Source of the DNA: Streptomyces avermitilis MA-4680 = NBRC 14893
GTDB lineage: Bacteria; Actinomycetota; Actinomycetes; Streptomycetales; Streptomycetaceae
Direction: 5' to 3'
Assembly: GCF_000009765.2 (NCBI RefSeq)
Contig: NC_003155.5
Coordinates: 1,984,001-2,048,000 of the forward strand
Length of the DNA stretch: 64,000 bases
Part shown: piece by piece, positions 34,522 through 43,206 of the stretch
Layout of the letters: every line of letters begins with the position of its first letter
How positions within the stretch are numbered: position 1 is the stretch's first letter
Translations under genes and position numbers: made by a program
Notes under the pieces: generated by a model
Database searches by the model: none
Told to the model about the DNA's origin: nothing
The model's input: only the letters and a program-made list of their open reading frames with translations

Positions 34522-35544
34522 TCACCCGCGGTTTCCGGAGACGGTCTCGCGGGCCGCGCGCAGGGACTCCTTGAGGGAACCCATCGTGGCCAGGACGGCG
34601 GTCGGCTCGTAGCCGCAGTGCGCCATGCAGTTGGCGCAGCGCGGGTCCTTGCCGCGACCGTACGCGTCCCAGTCGGTGTCCTCGATGAGCTCCCGGTACG
34701 TCGTGACGTACCCGTCGCTCATCAGATAGCAGGGCTTCTGCCAGCCGAACAGCGAGTAGTTGGGGATCGCCCACGCCGTGCACGGGAAGTCGACCTTGCC
34801 CTCGAGGAAGTCGAGGAACAGCGGCGAGTGGTTGAGCCGCCAGCGCCGCCGGTTGCCGCCCGCGAACGCCTTCCTGAACAGCTCGCGGGTCTGCTCCACG
34901 CCGAGAAAATGCTCCTGGTCGGGCGCCTTCTCGTAGGCGTAGGCGGGCGAGATCATCATCTCGTCCACCTCGAGGTCGTCATTGAGGAAGTTGAGCACCT
35001 CGATGATCGTCTGGGGGGTGTCGGTATTGAAGAAGGTCGAGTTGGTGGTCACCCGGAAGCCGCGCCTCTTGGCCTCCTTGATGGCCTCCACCGCCTCGTC
35101 GAACACGCCTTCCTTCGCGACCGACTCGTCGTGCCGCTCACGCAGGCCGTCGATGTGCACGGCGAACGCGAAGTAGGGCGACGGGGTGAAGTCGACCATC
35201 TTCTTGCGCAGCAGCATGGCGTTGGTGCACAGGAAGACGTACTTCTTCCTGGCCACCAGCTGCCGCACGATCTCGTCGATCTGGGGGTGCATCAGCGGCT
35301 CGCCGCCGGCGATGGACACCATCGGCGCACCGGATTCCAGCACCGCACCGACGGCCTGCGCCACCGGCATGCGCTGCTTGAGCACTCCGGCCGGGTGCTG
35401 GATCTTGCCGCAGCCCTCGCACTTCAGATTGCAGGCGAAGAGCGGTTCCAGCTCCACGATCAGCGGAAACTTCTCCCGCTTGCGGAGCTTCTGTTCAGCG
35501 AGATACGTCGCGACCTTGATGGTCTGGCGCAGTGGCATGGCCAT
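34522..35544 (-). CDS. hpnH: adenosyl-hopene transferase HpnH (radical SAM)
   Basis: 340-aa radical SAM enzyme that joins the 5'-deoxyadenosyl moiety to diploptene, giving adenosylhopane, the first side-chain step. The cluster motif is CNLKCEGC (C38, C42, C45). [12 protein letters not shown] is the SAM-binding GGE block, and the C-terminal half holds extra cysteines ([12 protein letters not shown]), typical of the HpnH/SPASM-like tail. ATG at 35544 follows GGAGGTGAGCC; the upstream open frame to 35583 is not used. Lies between hpnG-like and ispG genes in one operon. Confidence 0.95.
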   Translation of the reverse strand: MAMPLRQTIKVATYLAEQKLRKREKFPLIVELEPLFACNLKCEGCGKIQHPAGVLKQRMPVAQAVGAVLESGAPMVSIAGGEPLMHPQIDEIVRQLVARKKYVFLCTNAMLLRKKMVDFTPSPYFAFAVHIDGLRERHDESVAKEGVFDEAVEAIKEAKRRGFRVTTNSTFFNTDTPQTIIEVLNFLNDDLEVDEMMISPAYAYEKAPDQEHFLGVEQTRELFRKAFAGGNRRRWRLNHSPLFLDFLEGKVDFPCTAWAIPNYSLFGWQKPCYLMSDGYVTTYRELIEDTDWDAYGRGKDPRCANCMAHCGYEPTAVLATMGSLKESLRAARETVSGNRG

Positions 35545-35549
35545 CTGGC

Positions 35550-36191
35550 TCACCTCCGGGGGAGCAGCAAAGAACGGTGCCATTCGAAGAAAGCGGGAAG
35601 TACGGCACGGAGAACGCGGAAGGCTGATATTCCACCGCGGACCGTGCCGATACGGACGAGTTCATGTTCTGGAGCGTCCACGACCACTCGGACGGCCGCA
35701 ACCGGGCGCGTGCCCGTGCACACGGCGCCGTGGAGCGTGGACGCGGATTCCATGTCGGCCGCGATTGCGCCGGTCAGGAGCAGATCCGACCGTTCGTGAC
35801 CGCGGACGACGTGATCGGAGCCGATGAGCGGCCCCGTGTGGACGGTGCGCCCGGGCACGGCGCGGACGAGTTCCTTGACCAGCACCTCGGTGCCCACGCA
35901 CGGGGTGACTCCACGCGGGTCCCGGGTCTCCTCGGCGACGACGAGATCACCCGGGTGCATACCGGGAGCGAGCCCCGCGCAGAAGCCCGTGGCCACGACG
36001 GCGGCCTCACGCAGCGCCGGGTCGGCGAGCACCCGGGTGACCGCCCGCTCGGCGGCCTTGGGCCCCATGCCCGTACGCAGCACCGTGACGGGCCCGTCGG
36101 CACCGCCGCGGTCGCCGCTGCGCAGCGCCAGGCGCTCGATGCCGAGCGCGCACGCGATGAGCAGCGGGGCCGGATCGGGCTTCGTGCTCAT
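35550..36191 (-). CDS. hpnG: nucleoside phosphorylase-like protein of hopanoid synthesis (HpnG-type)
   Basis: 213-aa phosphorylase-superfamily protein, predicted to remove adenine from adenosylhopane to yield (phospho)ribosylhopane. PNP-like features are TGMGPKAAERAVTRVL, VATGFCAGLAPGMHPGDLVVAEE and AAIADMESAS-like sequence AIAADMESASTLHG near residue 140, the substrate-ribose binding segment. ATG at 36191 overlaps the shc stop; the gene ends six bases before hpnH. The call depends on operon position; related 5'-methylthioadenosine phosphorylases share these motifs. Confidence 0.88.
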   Translation of the reverse strand: MSTKPDPAPLLIACALGIERLALRSGDRGGADGPVTVLRTGMGPKAAERAVTRVLADPALREAAVVATGFCAGLAPGMHPGDLVVAEETRDPRGVTPCVGTEVLVKELVRAVPGRTVHTGPLIGSDHVVRGHERSDLLLTGAIAADMESASTLHGAVCTGTRPVAAVRVVVDAPEHELVRIGTVRGGISAFRVLRAVLPAFFEWHRSLLLPRR

Positions 36192-38191
36192 CAACCCCCC
36201 TTGACCTCGACGAGCGGCTCGCCGTTGACGTACCGGCCGAGCGCGGTGAGCGGGAAGACCTGGCGGTAGAGGTGGTAGTTGATCGAGAAGTCCCAGGGGA
36301 ACCCGGTGCCGGTGAAGTACGGCTCGTCCCAGGAGCCGTCCGGCCGCTGGGTCTGGGCGAGCCATTCGATCCCGCGCTCCACCGCTTTGGACTCGCGCTC
36401 CCCCGCCGCGAGCAGTGCGAGCAGCGCCCACCCCGTCTGGGAGGCGGTGGAGGCGCCTTTGCCGCTCCACTCGGCGGCCTCGGGGTAGGAGCGCAGGTCC
36501 TCGCCCCAGCCGCCGTCGTCGTTCTGCACGGTCTCCAGCCAGGTGACGGCACGGCGGATCGCGGGGTGCGAGGCGGGGAGTCCGGCGGCGACCAGCGCGG
36601 GGACCACCGACCCGGTCCCGTACACGTAGTTGACGCCCCAGCGCCCGAACCAGGAGCCGTTGGCCTCCTGCGCGGAGAGCAGCCACTGGATGCCGCGGCG
36701 GGTGCGCGGGTCGTGCGACAGGCCCTCGAACGCCAGCATCTCCACGACGTGCGCGGTGACGTCGGCGGACGGCGGGTCGATGACCTCGCCGAAGTCGCAG
36801 AACGGCAGCCGGTTGGGAAACGGGCTGGTGTTGTCGACGTCGAAGGCGCCCCAGCCGCCGTCCTTGGACTGCATGCCGAGGTTCCAGCGCACCCCGCGCC
36901 GGATCGCGTTGTCCAGGCGCTCGGGGTCGTGGTGCTTGACGCGACGCAGCGCGAGGACGACTTCGGCGGTGTCGTCGATGTCGGGGTAGTTGTCGTTGTG
37001 GAACTCGAACGCCCAGCCACCCGGCGGCAGTTGGGGACGTTTCACCGCCCAGTCGCCGGGCCGGACGATCTCCTCGCCGAGCATCCAGTCCGCCGCCCGC
37101 ACGAGCTGCGGATGGTCGGCGGGCACGCCCGCGTCGGCGAGCGCGATGGTCGCGAGGCAGGTGTCCCACACGGGCGACTGGCAGGCCTCGATCATCCGCG
37201 CCCCGTCGTCGCGCCACACGGCGAACCGGTCCAGTGACGCCAGCCCCTCGCGCATCACGGGGTGTTCGAGGTCGTAGCCGAGCAGATACAGGGCGATGAC
37301 CGAGTACACGGCGGGCGGCTGGATACCACCCCAGCAGCCGTCGTTCTCCTGCCGCTCGATGATCCAGCGCGCGGCCGTGTTCATCGCGGCCTTGCGCAGC
37401 CTGCGCGGCGCGACCTTGCGGTACGTGTGCAGAGCGACGTCGAGCCGCTGGAATAATCCGTCCCAACTCACCATCGGGGCAAGGGGCTTGGCCGGGTTGG
37501 GGTCATTCGCGTCGGCGTGCAGTTCATCGAGCGGGAACGGGGCGGGCCGCACCGGACGCTTCGCCGAGACGACGGTGAGCGGCACGATGGTCTGCCGCGC
37601 CCAGCAGCCGAAGTCGTAGATGTTGAGCGGCATCCACTTCGGGAAGTAGATGAGTTCCGGCGGGAGTTCGGGCAGGTCGTCCCACTTCCACCAGCCGAAC
37701 AGGGCGAGCCAGATCCGGGTGAAGACGCGGGCCGAGGCGATGCCGCCCCGCTCGCGGATCCAGGCGGACGCCTTCGCCATGTGCGGCTCGTCCGGGCCGT
37801 CACCGGCCAGGCGCAGGGCGACATACGCCTCGATGGTGGCGGAGAGGTCACCGGGGCCGCCGTAGAAAGTGGCCCAGGTGCCGTCCGCACGCTGCTCGCC
37901 CCTGATGAACAGTCCGGCGGCTCGTGTGGTCTTCTCGTCCTGGATTCCCAGGAACTGACGGAGCAGCAGGTCCTCGGCGTCCATCGTGACGTTCGTCTCG
38001 AGGTCGCCCTTCCACCAGCCCTCGGCGTCCTGCCGCGAGAGCAGGAAGTCGGTGGCGCGCTGTGTGGCGCGCGCGGCGGCGTCTTGGATTCCGACACTCC
38101 CGGCCGCCTGCGGGATCGTGTCGTGTGGTTCGCTGGCCGAGGCAGCGCGGGGCGGCAGGGCCCCGGTGCTTCCGTCGGTCGTCGCTGTCAT
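36191..38191 (-). CDS. shc: squalene-hopene cyclase
   Basis: 666-aa monotopic membrane triterpene cyclase turning squalene into hopene/hopanol. The protonating motif DIDD is at residues 404-407, in the context NYPDIDDTAEVVLALRR. Several QW repeats are seen, for example QDAEGWW, QENDGCWGG, QSKDGGWGAF and QNDDGGWGE. ATG at 38191 follows GAAGGGGAAGCC; the longer frame to 38266 is discarded. The N-terminal 30 residues are Ala/Thr-rich and not conserved in distant homologues. Centre of the hopanoid operon; overlaps hpnG by four bases. Confidence 0.96.
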   Translation of the reverse strand: MTATTDGSTGALPPRAASASEPHDTIPQAAGSVGIQDAAARATQRATDFLLSRQDAEGWWKGDLETNVTMDAEDLLLRQFLGIQDEKTTRAAGLFIRGEQRADGTWATFYGGPGDLSATIEAYVALRLAGDGPDEPHMAKASAWIRERGGIASARVFTRIWLALFGWWKWDDLPELPPELIYFPKWMPLNIYDFGCWARQTIVPLTVVSAKRPVRPAPFPLDELHADANDPNPAKPLAPMVSWDGLFQRLDVALHTYRKVAPRRLRKAAMNTAARWIIERQENDGCWGGIQPPAVYSVIALYLLGYDLEHPVMREGLASLDRFAVWRDDGARMIEACQSPVWDTCLATIALADAGVPADHPQLVRAADWMLGEEIVRPGDWAVKRPQLPPGGWAFEFHNDNYPDIDDTAEVVLALRRVKHHDPERLDNAIRRGVRWNLGMQSKDGGWGAFDVDNTSPFPNRLPFCDFGEVIDPPSADVTAHVVEMLAFEGLSHDPRTRRGIQWLLSAQEANGSWFGRWGVNYVYGTGSVVPALVAAGLPASHPAIRRAVTWLETVQNDDGGWGEDLRSYPEAAEWSGKGASTASQTGWALLALLAAGERESKAVERGIEWLAQTQRPDGSWDEPYFTGTGFPWDFSINYHLYRQVFPLTALGRYVNGEPLVEVKGG

Positions 38192-38305
38192 GGCTTCCCC
38201 TTCGTGCAGTGGTACGACTCTGCTGTGGGTCCGCCGTCGGCCAGTGCTTCTCTCTGCTCGCGGCACCGGCCGGCGACTACGCGAGGTTTATTCGACCGAT
38301 AGTGA

Positions 38306-39373
38306 TCATCTCTTCCGTACGACGACGAAGTCGGCGAGCGCCACGAGCTGGGCCCGCACCTGCTGGGGCATCTCGATCGTGTCCAGGGCCTCGATGGCGA
38401 TCGTGTGCTGGCGCCGCGCCTCCTGGGCGGTCCACTCGCGACCGCCCGCCTCCTCGATGAGCGCGGCACGCGCGGCGAACTCCTCTTCGGAGAAGTTCTC
38501 GAAGTCGCTGCTCTTGGCGTCCTCGGCGAGCAGTTCGCCGAGCCGCCGGGAGGCGGGTCCGCCCGCGGCGAGCGCCGCCACGACCGGGAGGGACTTCTTG
38601 CGCTGGCGCAGGTCGCTCCAGGTCTGCTTGCCGGTGGACTCCGGGTCGCCCCAGATGCCGAGGAGGTCGTCGACGGCCTGGAAGGCGAGGCCGAGGTGGT
38701 AGCCGTACTTCTCCAGGGTGTCGGCGGTGCGGTCGTCCGCGCCGCCGAGGACCGCGCCGATGGAGCAGGCGCAGGCGAGCAGCGCGCCGGTCTTGTTGCC
38801 CTCCATCTCCAGGCACTCCTCGACGGTGACCCGCTCGCGGTGCTCGTAGGAGATGTCCTGCGCCTGGCCGTCGATCAGGGCGCGGCTGGCGGTGGTGAGG
38901 CGGCGGGTGGCGCGGCCCGCCTCGACCGTGCCGAGCTCCAGGAGGATCTCGTTGGCCAGCGCGAAGAGGGCGTCGCCGACGAGGATGGCCTGGGCGGGGC
39001 CGTGCACCTTCCAGACGGTGTCGCGGTGGCGGCGCTGTTCGTCGCCGTCCATCAGGTCGTCGTGCAGCAGCGAGAAGTTGTGCACCAGTTCGACGGCGAC
39101 CGCGCCCGGGACGCCCACCTCGGGGGCGGCACCGGCGGCCTGCGCGGAGAGCACGGCGAGGGCGGGGCGTACGGCCTTGCCGCCGTCACCGTCCGCGGGG
39201 TTGCCCGCGGCGTCGATCCAGCCGAAGTGGTAGGCGGCGACGGTGTCCATGGGCGGTGCCAGGCGGTCCACGGCCGCGCGCAGCACCGGGGTGGACAGGG
39301 TCCGGCCGCGCTCCAGGAGCGCGGTCACGTCCACCGCGTCGGCAGCCTTCTCGGCCGGGGGCACAGTGGGCAC
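38306..39373 (-). CDS. polyprenyl diphosphate synthase of the hopanoid cluster
   Basis: 355-aa trans-isoprenyl diphosphate synthase, probably making the farnesyl diphosphate used by HpnC/HpnD. First aspartate-rich motif LLHDDLMDGD (D105, D106, D109). The second reads FQAVDDLLGIWGD, in which the last Asp of DDxxD is Gly; this is frequent in actinobacterial members. GKAVRPALAVLSAQ is the FARM-upstream block. GTG at 39371-39373 with GAGGAG is chosen; the frame is open further upstream into noncoding sequence. Chain length cannot be read with confidence. About 114 bases separate it from shc. Confidence 0.88.
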   Translation of the reverse strand: MPTVPPAEKAADAVDVTALLERGRTLSTPVLRAAVDRLAPPMDTVAAYHFGWIDAAGNPADGDGGKAVRPALAVLSAQAAGAAPEVGVPGAVAVELVHNFSLLHDDLMDGDEQRRHRDTVWKVHGPAQAILVGDALFALANEILLELGTVEAGRATRRLTTASRALIDGQAQDISYEHRERVTVEECLEMEGNKTGALLACACSIGAVLGGADDRTADTLEKYGYHLGLAFQAVDDLLGIWGDPESTGKQTWSDLRQRKKSLPVVAALAAGGPASRRLGELLAEDAKSSDFENFSEEEFAARAALIEEAGGREWTAQEARRQHTIAIEALDTIEMPQQVRAQLVALADFVVVRKR

Positions 39374-39432
39374 AGTCTCTCCTCTTGTTGCGGTACGGGG
39401 GGTGCGGGGACCAGTCCCGTGCAGATCGGGCG

Positions 39433-40860
39433 TCACGCCGCCTCCTCGAAGAGTTCGAGGAGGTGATCTCGGGGCCGGCCCAGGGCGTTCAGGGCGGCGC
39501 CCGCCGCACTGACACCGCTGCGGACCGCACTCTCCATGGTCGCGGGCCACCCTGTGGCGGTCCACGCGCCGGCCAGACAGAGGCCGGGTGCCTTGGTGCG
39601 GGCGCCGGGCCGCAGCCGCCCGACGCCGGGGGTGGGGGCGAACGTCGCCGTGCGCTCCCGGGTCACGAAGAAGTCCTTCACCTGCGCGCCGCGCGTCGCG
39701 GGCAACAGCCGCTCCAGCTCCGGCAGATAGCGCTCACGCAGCACGGAGACGGGCTCGTCGATCTCGTCCTGCGCGGCCGACTGGGAGAGCGCCAGGTACT
39801 GCCCCTCGGGCAGCCCGGAGGCCTCGGTGCGGTCGAAGACCCACTGCACCGGAGAGCCGAGCGCCGCGAAGAACGGGCGGCTGAGCACCTTCCGGTCGTA
39901 GACGACATGGACGTTGAGGATCGGCGCGGTGCCGATCTCCAGCAGCCGCTCGGGGGCGTCGAGCGCGCCTTCGGGCAGCAGTTCGTGGGCCTCGCGCTGG
40001 GGTACGGCGAGGACGACCGCGTCCGCGTGCAGCGTCTCGCCGGGAACCTGAACGCTCCAACGCCCGTTTCCGTTGAGGGAGATGGAGGTCACGCGTGTAC
40101 GGACTTCGGTACGGACGCCCACGGAGTCGAGCGCCTTGCGGGCCAGCCGGTCGTGCAGTTCGCCCAGCGGGACGCGCGCCCAGCCGATGTCGGCGGCGCC
40201 CGGGTCGGACAGCAGACCGGTCTTGAACACCATCGCGGCGAGCCCGAGCGAGGAATCGCCGGCCACCGCGTTGAGGGTGGCGACCCCGACCAGGTCCCAC
40301 AGTGCCTCGACGGCACGCGCCGACTGACCGTGCGCGGCCAGCCAGCTGCCGAAGTTCTGCGTGTCCAGCGCCGGATCCGCGAGGTCGAGTCCCTTGAGCG
40401 CCAGTGCGGCGCGCCCGACTCTGGCGCGCTCGGCGAGCGAGAGATGCGGATAGGTGGCGAGGCTCTTCGCGAGATGCAGCGGCACCGGCAGCGCGGTGCG
40501 GCCGATTCTGCCGAGCCGCCGTCCCGGCTTGCCCCCGGCATCGAGAACGGGCACGTCGAGACGATCCTGCAAGGGGGCCAGCGAGGCGGCGTCGATGCGG
40601 TCGAGGAACCAGCGGTACGCCGTGCAGCAGCGCAGATAGACGTGCTGGCCGTTGTCGACGGTCAGGGCGCCGCGCTGGAAGGAGAAGGCGAGCCCGCCGA
40701 GGCGTGGCCTTCCCTCCAGCAGCGTCACACGCACTCCGGCGTCGGCGAGGGCGAGCGCCGCGGTGATGCCGGCGAGTCCTCCGCCGACCACCACGGCCGC
40801 CCTCTCGGGGCGGCCGGAGGCCTCCGCGTCCGGCCCCTCGAGCCGAGTGGCGTCGCTCAT
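39433..40860 (-). CDS. hpnE: hydroxysqualene dehydroxylase HpnE
   Basis: 475-aa FAD-dependent amine-oxidase-like protein that reduces hydroxysqualene to squalene, last of the three-step HpnCDE route. N-terminal FAD fold VVVGGGLAGITAALALADAGVRVTLLEGRPRLGG (about 33-66) and the C-terminal LCLAGAWTATGWPATMESAVRSG block that closes the flavin site. ATG at 40860 follows GGGGAGG and overlaps the TGA of the 46-aa gene; the open frame to 40941 is shadow. Upstream of the polyprenyl synthase by about 60 bases. Confidence 0.94.
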   Translation of the reverse strand: MSDATRLEGPDAEASGRPERAAVVVGGGLAGITAALALADAGVRVTLLEGRPRLGGLAFSFQRGALTVDNGQHVYLRCCTAYRWFLDRIDAASLAPLQDRLDVPVLDAGGKPGRRLGRIGRTALPVPLHLAKSLATYPHLSLAERARVGRAALALKGLDLADPALDTQNFGSWLAAHGQSARAVEALWDLVGVATLNAVAGDSSLGLAAMVFKTGLLSDPGAADIGWARVPLGELHDRLARKALDSVGVRTEVRTRVTSISLNGNGRWSVQVPGETLHADAVVLAVPQREAHELLPEGALDAPERLLEIGTAPILNVHVVYDRKVLSRPFFAALGSPVQWVFDRTEASGLPEGQYLALSQSAAQDEIDEPVSVLRERYLPELERLLPATRGAQVKDFFVTRERTATFAPTPGVGRLRPGARTKAPGLCLAGAWTATGWPATMESAVRSGVSAAGAALNALGRPRDHLLELFEEAA

Positions 40861-40997
40861 CGCGCATCCTCCCCTGCCGGTCCGCCGCGGTGCTTGAACG
40901 GTGCACGGCAGGCCGTTGCAGTCAGGGACGCGGTGCACCACCGGAGGGTTGCGTGCCGCTTTTCGCCGCTGGAATCACCTTGGCCCACATTGTCCAT
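40857..40997 (-). CDS. 46-aa protein of the hopanoid operon, DUF6380-like
   Basis: A short gene nested between hpnD and hpnE. It starts at ATG 40997, sharing one base with the hpnD stop (TGATG), and ends at TGA 40857-40859 overlapping the hpnE ATG (ATGA). The product begins MDNVGQGDSSGEKRHATLRW and ends RAPFKHRGGPAGEDAR; it is basic and has no transmembrane helix. The double overlap argues that it is translated and couples hpnD to hpnE. The sequence resembles DUF6380 proteins from memory. Function unknown. Confidence 0.65.
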   Translation of the reverse strand: MDNVGQGDSSGEKRHATLRWCTASLTATACRAPFKHRGGPAGEDAR

Positions 40998-41947
40998 CAG
41001 ACGCGCCTCCTGACGGTGCGCCGGGACACATGCCGGGCGTCGAGGCCCGACAGGCCACGCACGGCGACGTACGCCTTCTCGCGTCCGGGCAGCGAGACCC
41101 GGCCGCGCAGTACGGCCTCCGGCTCGCGCTCGATGCGATCGAGGAGCCGGCGGTAGATGCCCGCCATCGCGGCGACACAGGCACCGCTGCGCCGGTCCAG
41201 CATGGGCAGCAGCCGGTAGCCCTCGGCGAAAAGGGCGCGGGCCCGACGCACTTCGAAGTGCACGAGGCCCGCGAAGTCGGATCCCTCCGGTGGGATCGGC
41301 CGGTCGAACCCGGCCGAGCAGCCGAATTTGGCGAGGTCGTCGGCGGGCAGATAGGTGCGGCCGCCCTCGGCGTCCTCGCGTACGTCGCGGAGGATGTTGG
41401 TGAGCTGGAGAGCGAGGCCGAGGGTGTCGGCGTACTCTGACGCGCGCTCGGCGCCGCGGGCGCCCGGTTCCGTGCCGAACACGCCGAGCGAGACGCGGCC
41501 GATGGCCCCTGCCACACAGCGGCAGTAGACCTTGAGGTCGTCCCAGGTCTCGTAGGTCTCGCCGCGCACGTCCATGAGGACGCCGTCGATCAGTTCGTCG
41601 AGGCCGCCGAGCGGGATCGGGAACTGCTCGGCGGCGTGCGCCAGGGCGACCGCGACGGGGTCCGTGTCGTCCTCGTCCACCCGCCCGTCACGCACCCGGG
41701 ACAGCAGCGCCCGGGTGTCCTCGAGCCTCGCCGCCTTCACGTCGGGCGCGAGCGCGCCGTCGCCGATGTCGTCGACGCGCCGCGAGAAGGCGTAGACCGC
41801 CGACATCGCGCGGCGCTTGGGCGTCGGCAGCAGCCTGATGCCGTAGGCGAAGTTGCGGGCCTGCTGCCCGGTGACGGTCTCGCAGTAGCTGTATGCGGCG
41901 AGTACCGGTGCGGACACGTGTTGTTCCGACTCCACGGTCCGGATCAC
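40997..41947 (-). CDS. hpnD: presqualene diphosphate synthase HpnD
   Basis: 316-aa squalene/phytoene synthase-family enzyme condensing two farnesyl diphosphates to presqualene diphosphate. Aspartate-rich motifs are SRRVDDIGDGA (near residue 55) and LTNILRDVREDAEGGRTYLP (near 185), both intact, and ARNFAYGIRLLP is the N-terminal signature. GTG at 41947 overlaps the hpnC stop (GTGA). The basic C-terminal tail is typical. Second gene of the operon. Confidence 0.94.
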   Translation of the reverse strand: MIRTVESEQHVSAPVLAAYSYCETVTGQQARNFAYGIRLLPTPKRRAMSAVYAFSRRVDDIGDGALAPDVKAARLEDTRALLSRVRDGRVDEDDTDPVAVALAHAAEQFPIPLGGLDELIDGVLMDVRGETYETWDDLKVYCRCVAGAIGRVSLGVFGTEPGARGAERASEYADTLGLALQLTNILRDVREDAEGGRTYLPADDLAKFGCSAGFDRPIPPEGSDFAGLVHFEVRRARALFAEGYRLLPMLDRRSGACVAAMAGIYRRLLDRIEREPEAVLRGRVSLPGREKAYVAVRGLSGLDARHVSRRTVRRRV

Positions 41948-42846
41948 CCCTCTCCTCGCAGAGTCACGCCCACCTCGCGCAGCAGCTGAAGCTTGCCGGG
42001 CTTGGGCGGGCCGGGAAGTACGTCGTATTCGGCGGCGGCGATCGCGCGGATCGCCGCCCTTCCCCCCGCCACGAACCCCGCGAGCAGCAGCCTCAGCCTG
42101 CCGTGGACGCTACCCACGAGAGGGGTGCCTTCATTCAGGAGGTTCAGGGCGCGTTCCGTTTCGTATGCGACCAGGGCGCGCACCGATGCGCCTGCTGTGG
42201 CCGTGGCAAGATCCGCCTCTTGCACATGGAAGCGCTTCATGTCCTCGGCGGGCAGATAGACGCGGTCACGGCCCAGGTCCTCGGAGACGTCCTGGAGGTG
42301 CTCGACGATCTGGAGCGCCGTGCAGATCGCGTCGGAGCGGCGGACGCGCTCGGGGGTGGAGGTGCCGGTGACACCGAGGACGAGGTGGCCGACCGGGTTG
42401 GCGGACAGCTCGCAGTAGGCGACCAGGTCGTCGTAGGTCTCGTACCGCGTGACGAGCTGGTCCTGGCGGTTGGCGGCGATCAGGCCGAGGAAGGGCTCGG
42501 GGCTGAGACCGGTGCGCCGGACCGTGGGCTGGAGCCTGCGGAGCAGGGGGTGGCGCGGGGTGGAGTCGAACACCCGGTGGAGGTCGGCCTCGAAGGCGTC
42601 CAGGAGGGCCAGCCGGTCCTCGGCCTCCCGCGGGGACACACCGAGCAGGCGGGCGTCGGCACCGCCGGGGGCCAGGTCGCCGTCGCCGATGTCGTCGACG
42701 AGGCGGGCGAAGCCGTACACGGCCATCAGGTCGGTGCGCCAGGCCCTGGGCAGGAAGAACGGCGCCACGGGGAAGTTCTCGTCCGCGGCCTTGTCGAGGG
42801 TGTCGCGCTCCGGGTCCGCGGCGCGCGCCGTCCCGGCTTCGGTCAC
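41944..42846 (-). CDS. hpnC: hydroxysqualene synthase HpnC
   Basis: 300-aa squalene synthase-family enzyme converting presqualene diphosphate to hydroxysqualene. It starts with DKAADENFPVAPFFLPRAWR, then FARLVDDIGDGDLAP (first Asp motif) and IVEHLQDVSEDLGRDRVYLP (second). GTG at 42846 gives a lead comparable with relatives; ATG at 42876 is a possible alternative that adds ten residues. First gene of the hopanoid operon; its promoter should be in 42847-43161. Confidence 0.93.
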   Translation of the reverse strand: MTEAGTARAADPERDTLDKAADENFPVAPFFLPRAWRTDLMAVYGFARLVDDIGDGDLAPGGADARLLGVSPREAEDRLALLDAFEADLHRVFDSTPRHPLLRRLQPTVRRTGLSPEPFLGLIAANRQDQLVTRYETYDDLVAYCELSANPVGHLVLGVTGTSTPERVRRSDAICTALQIVEHLQDVSEDLGRDRVYLPAEDMKRFHVQEADLATATAGASVRALVAYETERALNLLNEGTPLVGSVHGRLRLLLAGFVAGGRAAIRAIAAAEYDVLPGPPKPGKLQLLREVGVTLRGEG

Positions 42847-43051
42847 TGCTCGCCACCCGGCGCGGGGACGGCACATGCCTCGCGGCGCTGGAGACCTTCC
42901 GTAGCCATTGCCGTCACATCTCCCGTTCTACACTGCCGACCCAATACATCCTATTTCGGACACGCCGCCCGGTTCGTCGCACAGCGTGACCGGTGTGGGG
43001 GTGTCGCGCGTTATCGCCCCACTTGCCGCGAATCAGCACCGGTACAGCTTA

Positions 43052-43063
43052 CGTTGTACAACG
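43052..43063. promoter_or_regulatory. palindrome upstream of hpnC, candidate operator
   Basis: CGTTGTACAACG is a perfect 12-bp palindrome about 206 bases upstream of the hpnC start, inside the only plausible control region of the cluster. Binder unknown. Confidence 0.4.
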
Positions 43064-43161
43064 CGCCATGCTCCGTCGGGGTGTCCTGCGCATCACAACA
43101 ACACACCGATTGGCGTCAAGATTCCTACGGACAGCCAGAGTTGGCGCTTCCTTTGCAGACG

Positions 43162-43195
43162 CAGGGCCCCGCCGAAGCGTTCCGGCGGGGCCCTG
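43162..43195 (-). terminator. terminator after the TagH-like gene
   Basis: CAGGGCCCCGCCG and CGGCGGGGCCCTG pair perfectly over 13 bp around an eight-base loop, 12 bases beyond the stop. It separates the exporter operon from hpnC. Confidence 0.85.
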
Positions 43196-43206
43196 GACTC
43201 TTCGAG

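Larger units (their letters stand above)
42847..43206. other. intergenic region upstream of hpnC
   Basis: No gene seen. The stretch is less GC-rich than its surroundings and must hold the hopanoid promoter on the minus strand. It contains a perfect palindrome at 43052-43063 and, at the right end, the terminator of the exporter ATPase gene (43162-43195). Confidence 0.65.

Noticed and set aside
38306..39373. Polyprenyl synthase as an encapsulin cargo enzyme
   Set aside because: Related synthases can be encapsulin cargo, but no shell gene is in the window and the hopanoid operon explains the gene.
42846..42876. ATG 42876 as the hpnC start
   Set aside because: It adds a basic ten-residue lead not expected in HpnC; GTG 42846 gives a more typical N-terminus, although the evidence is not decisive.
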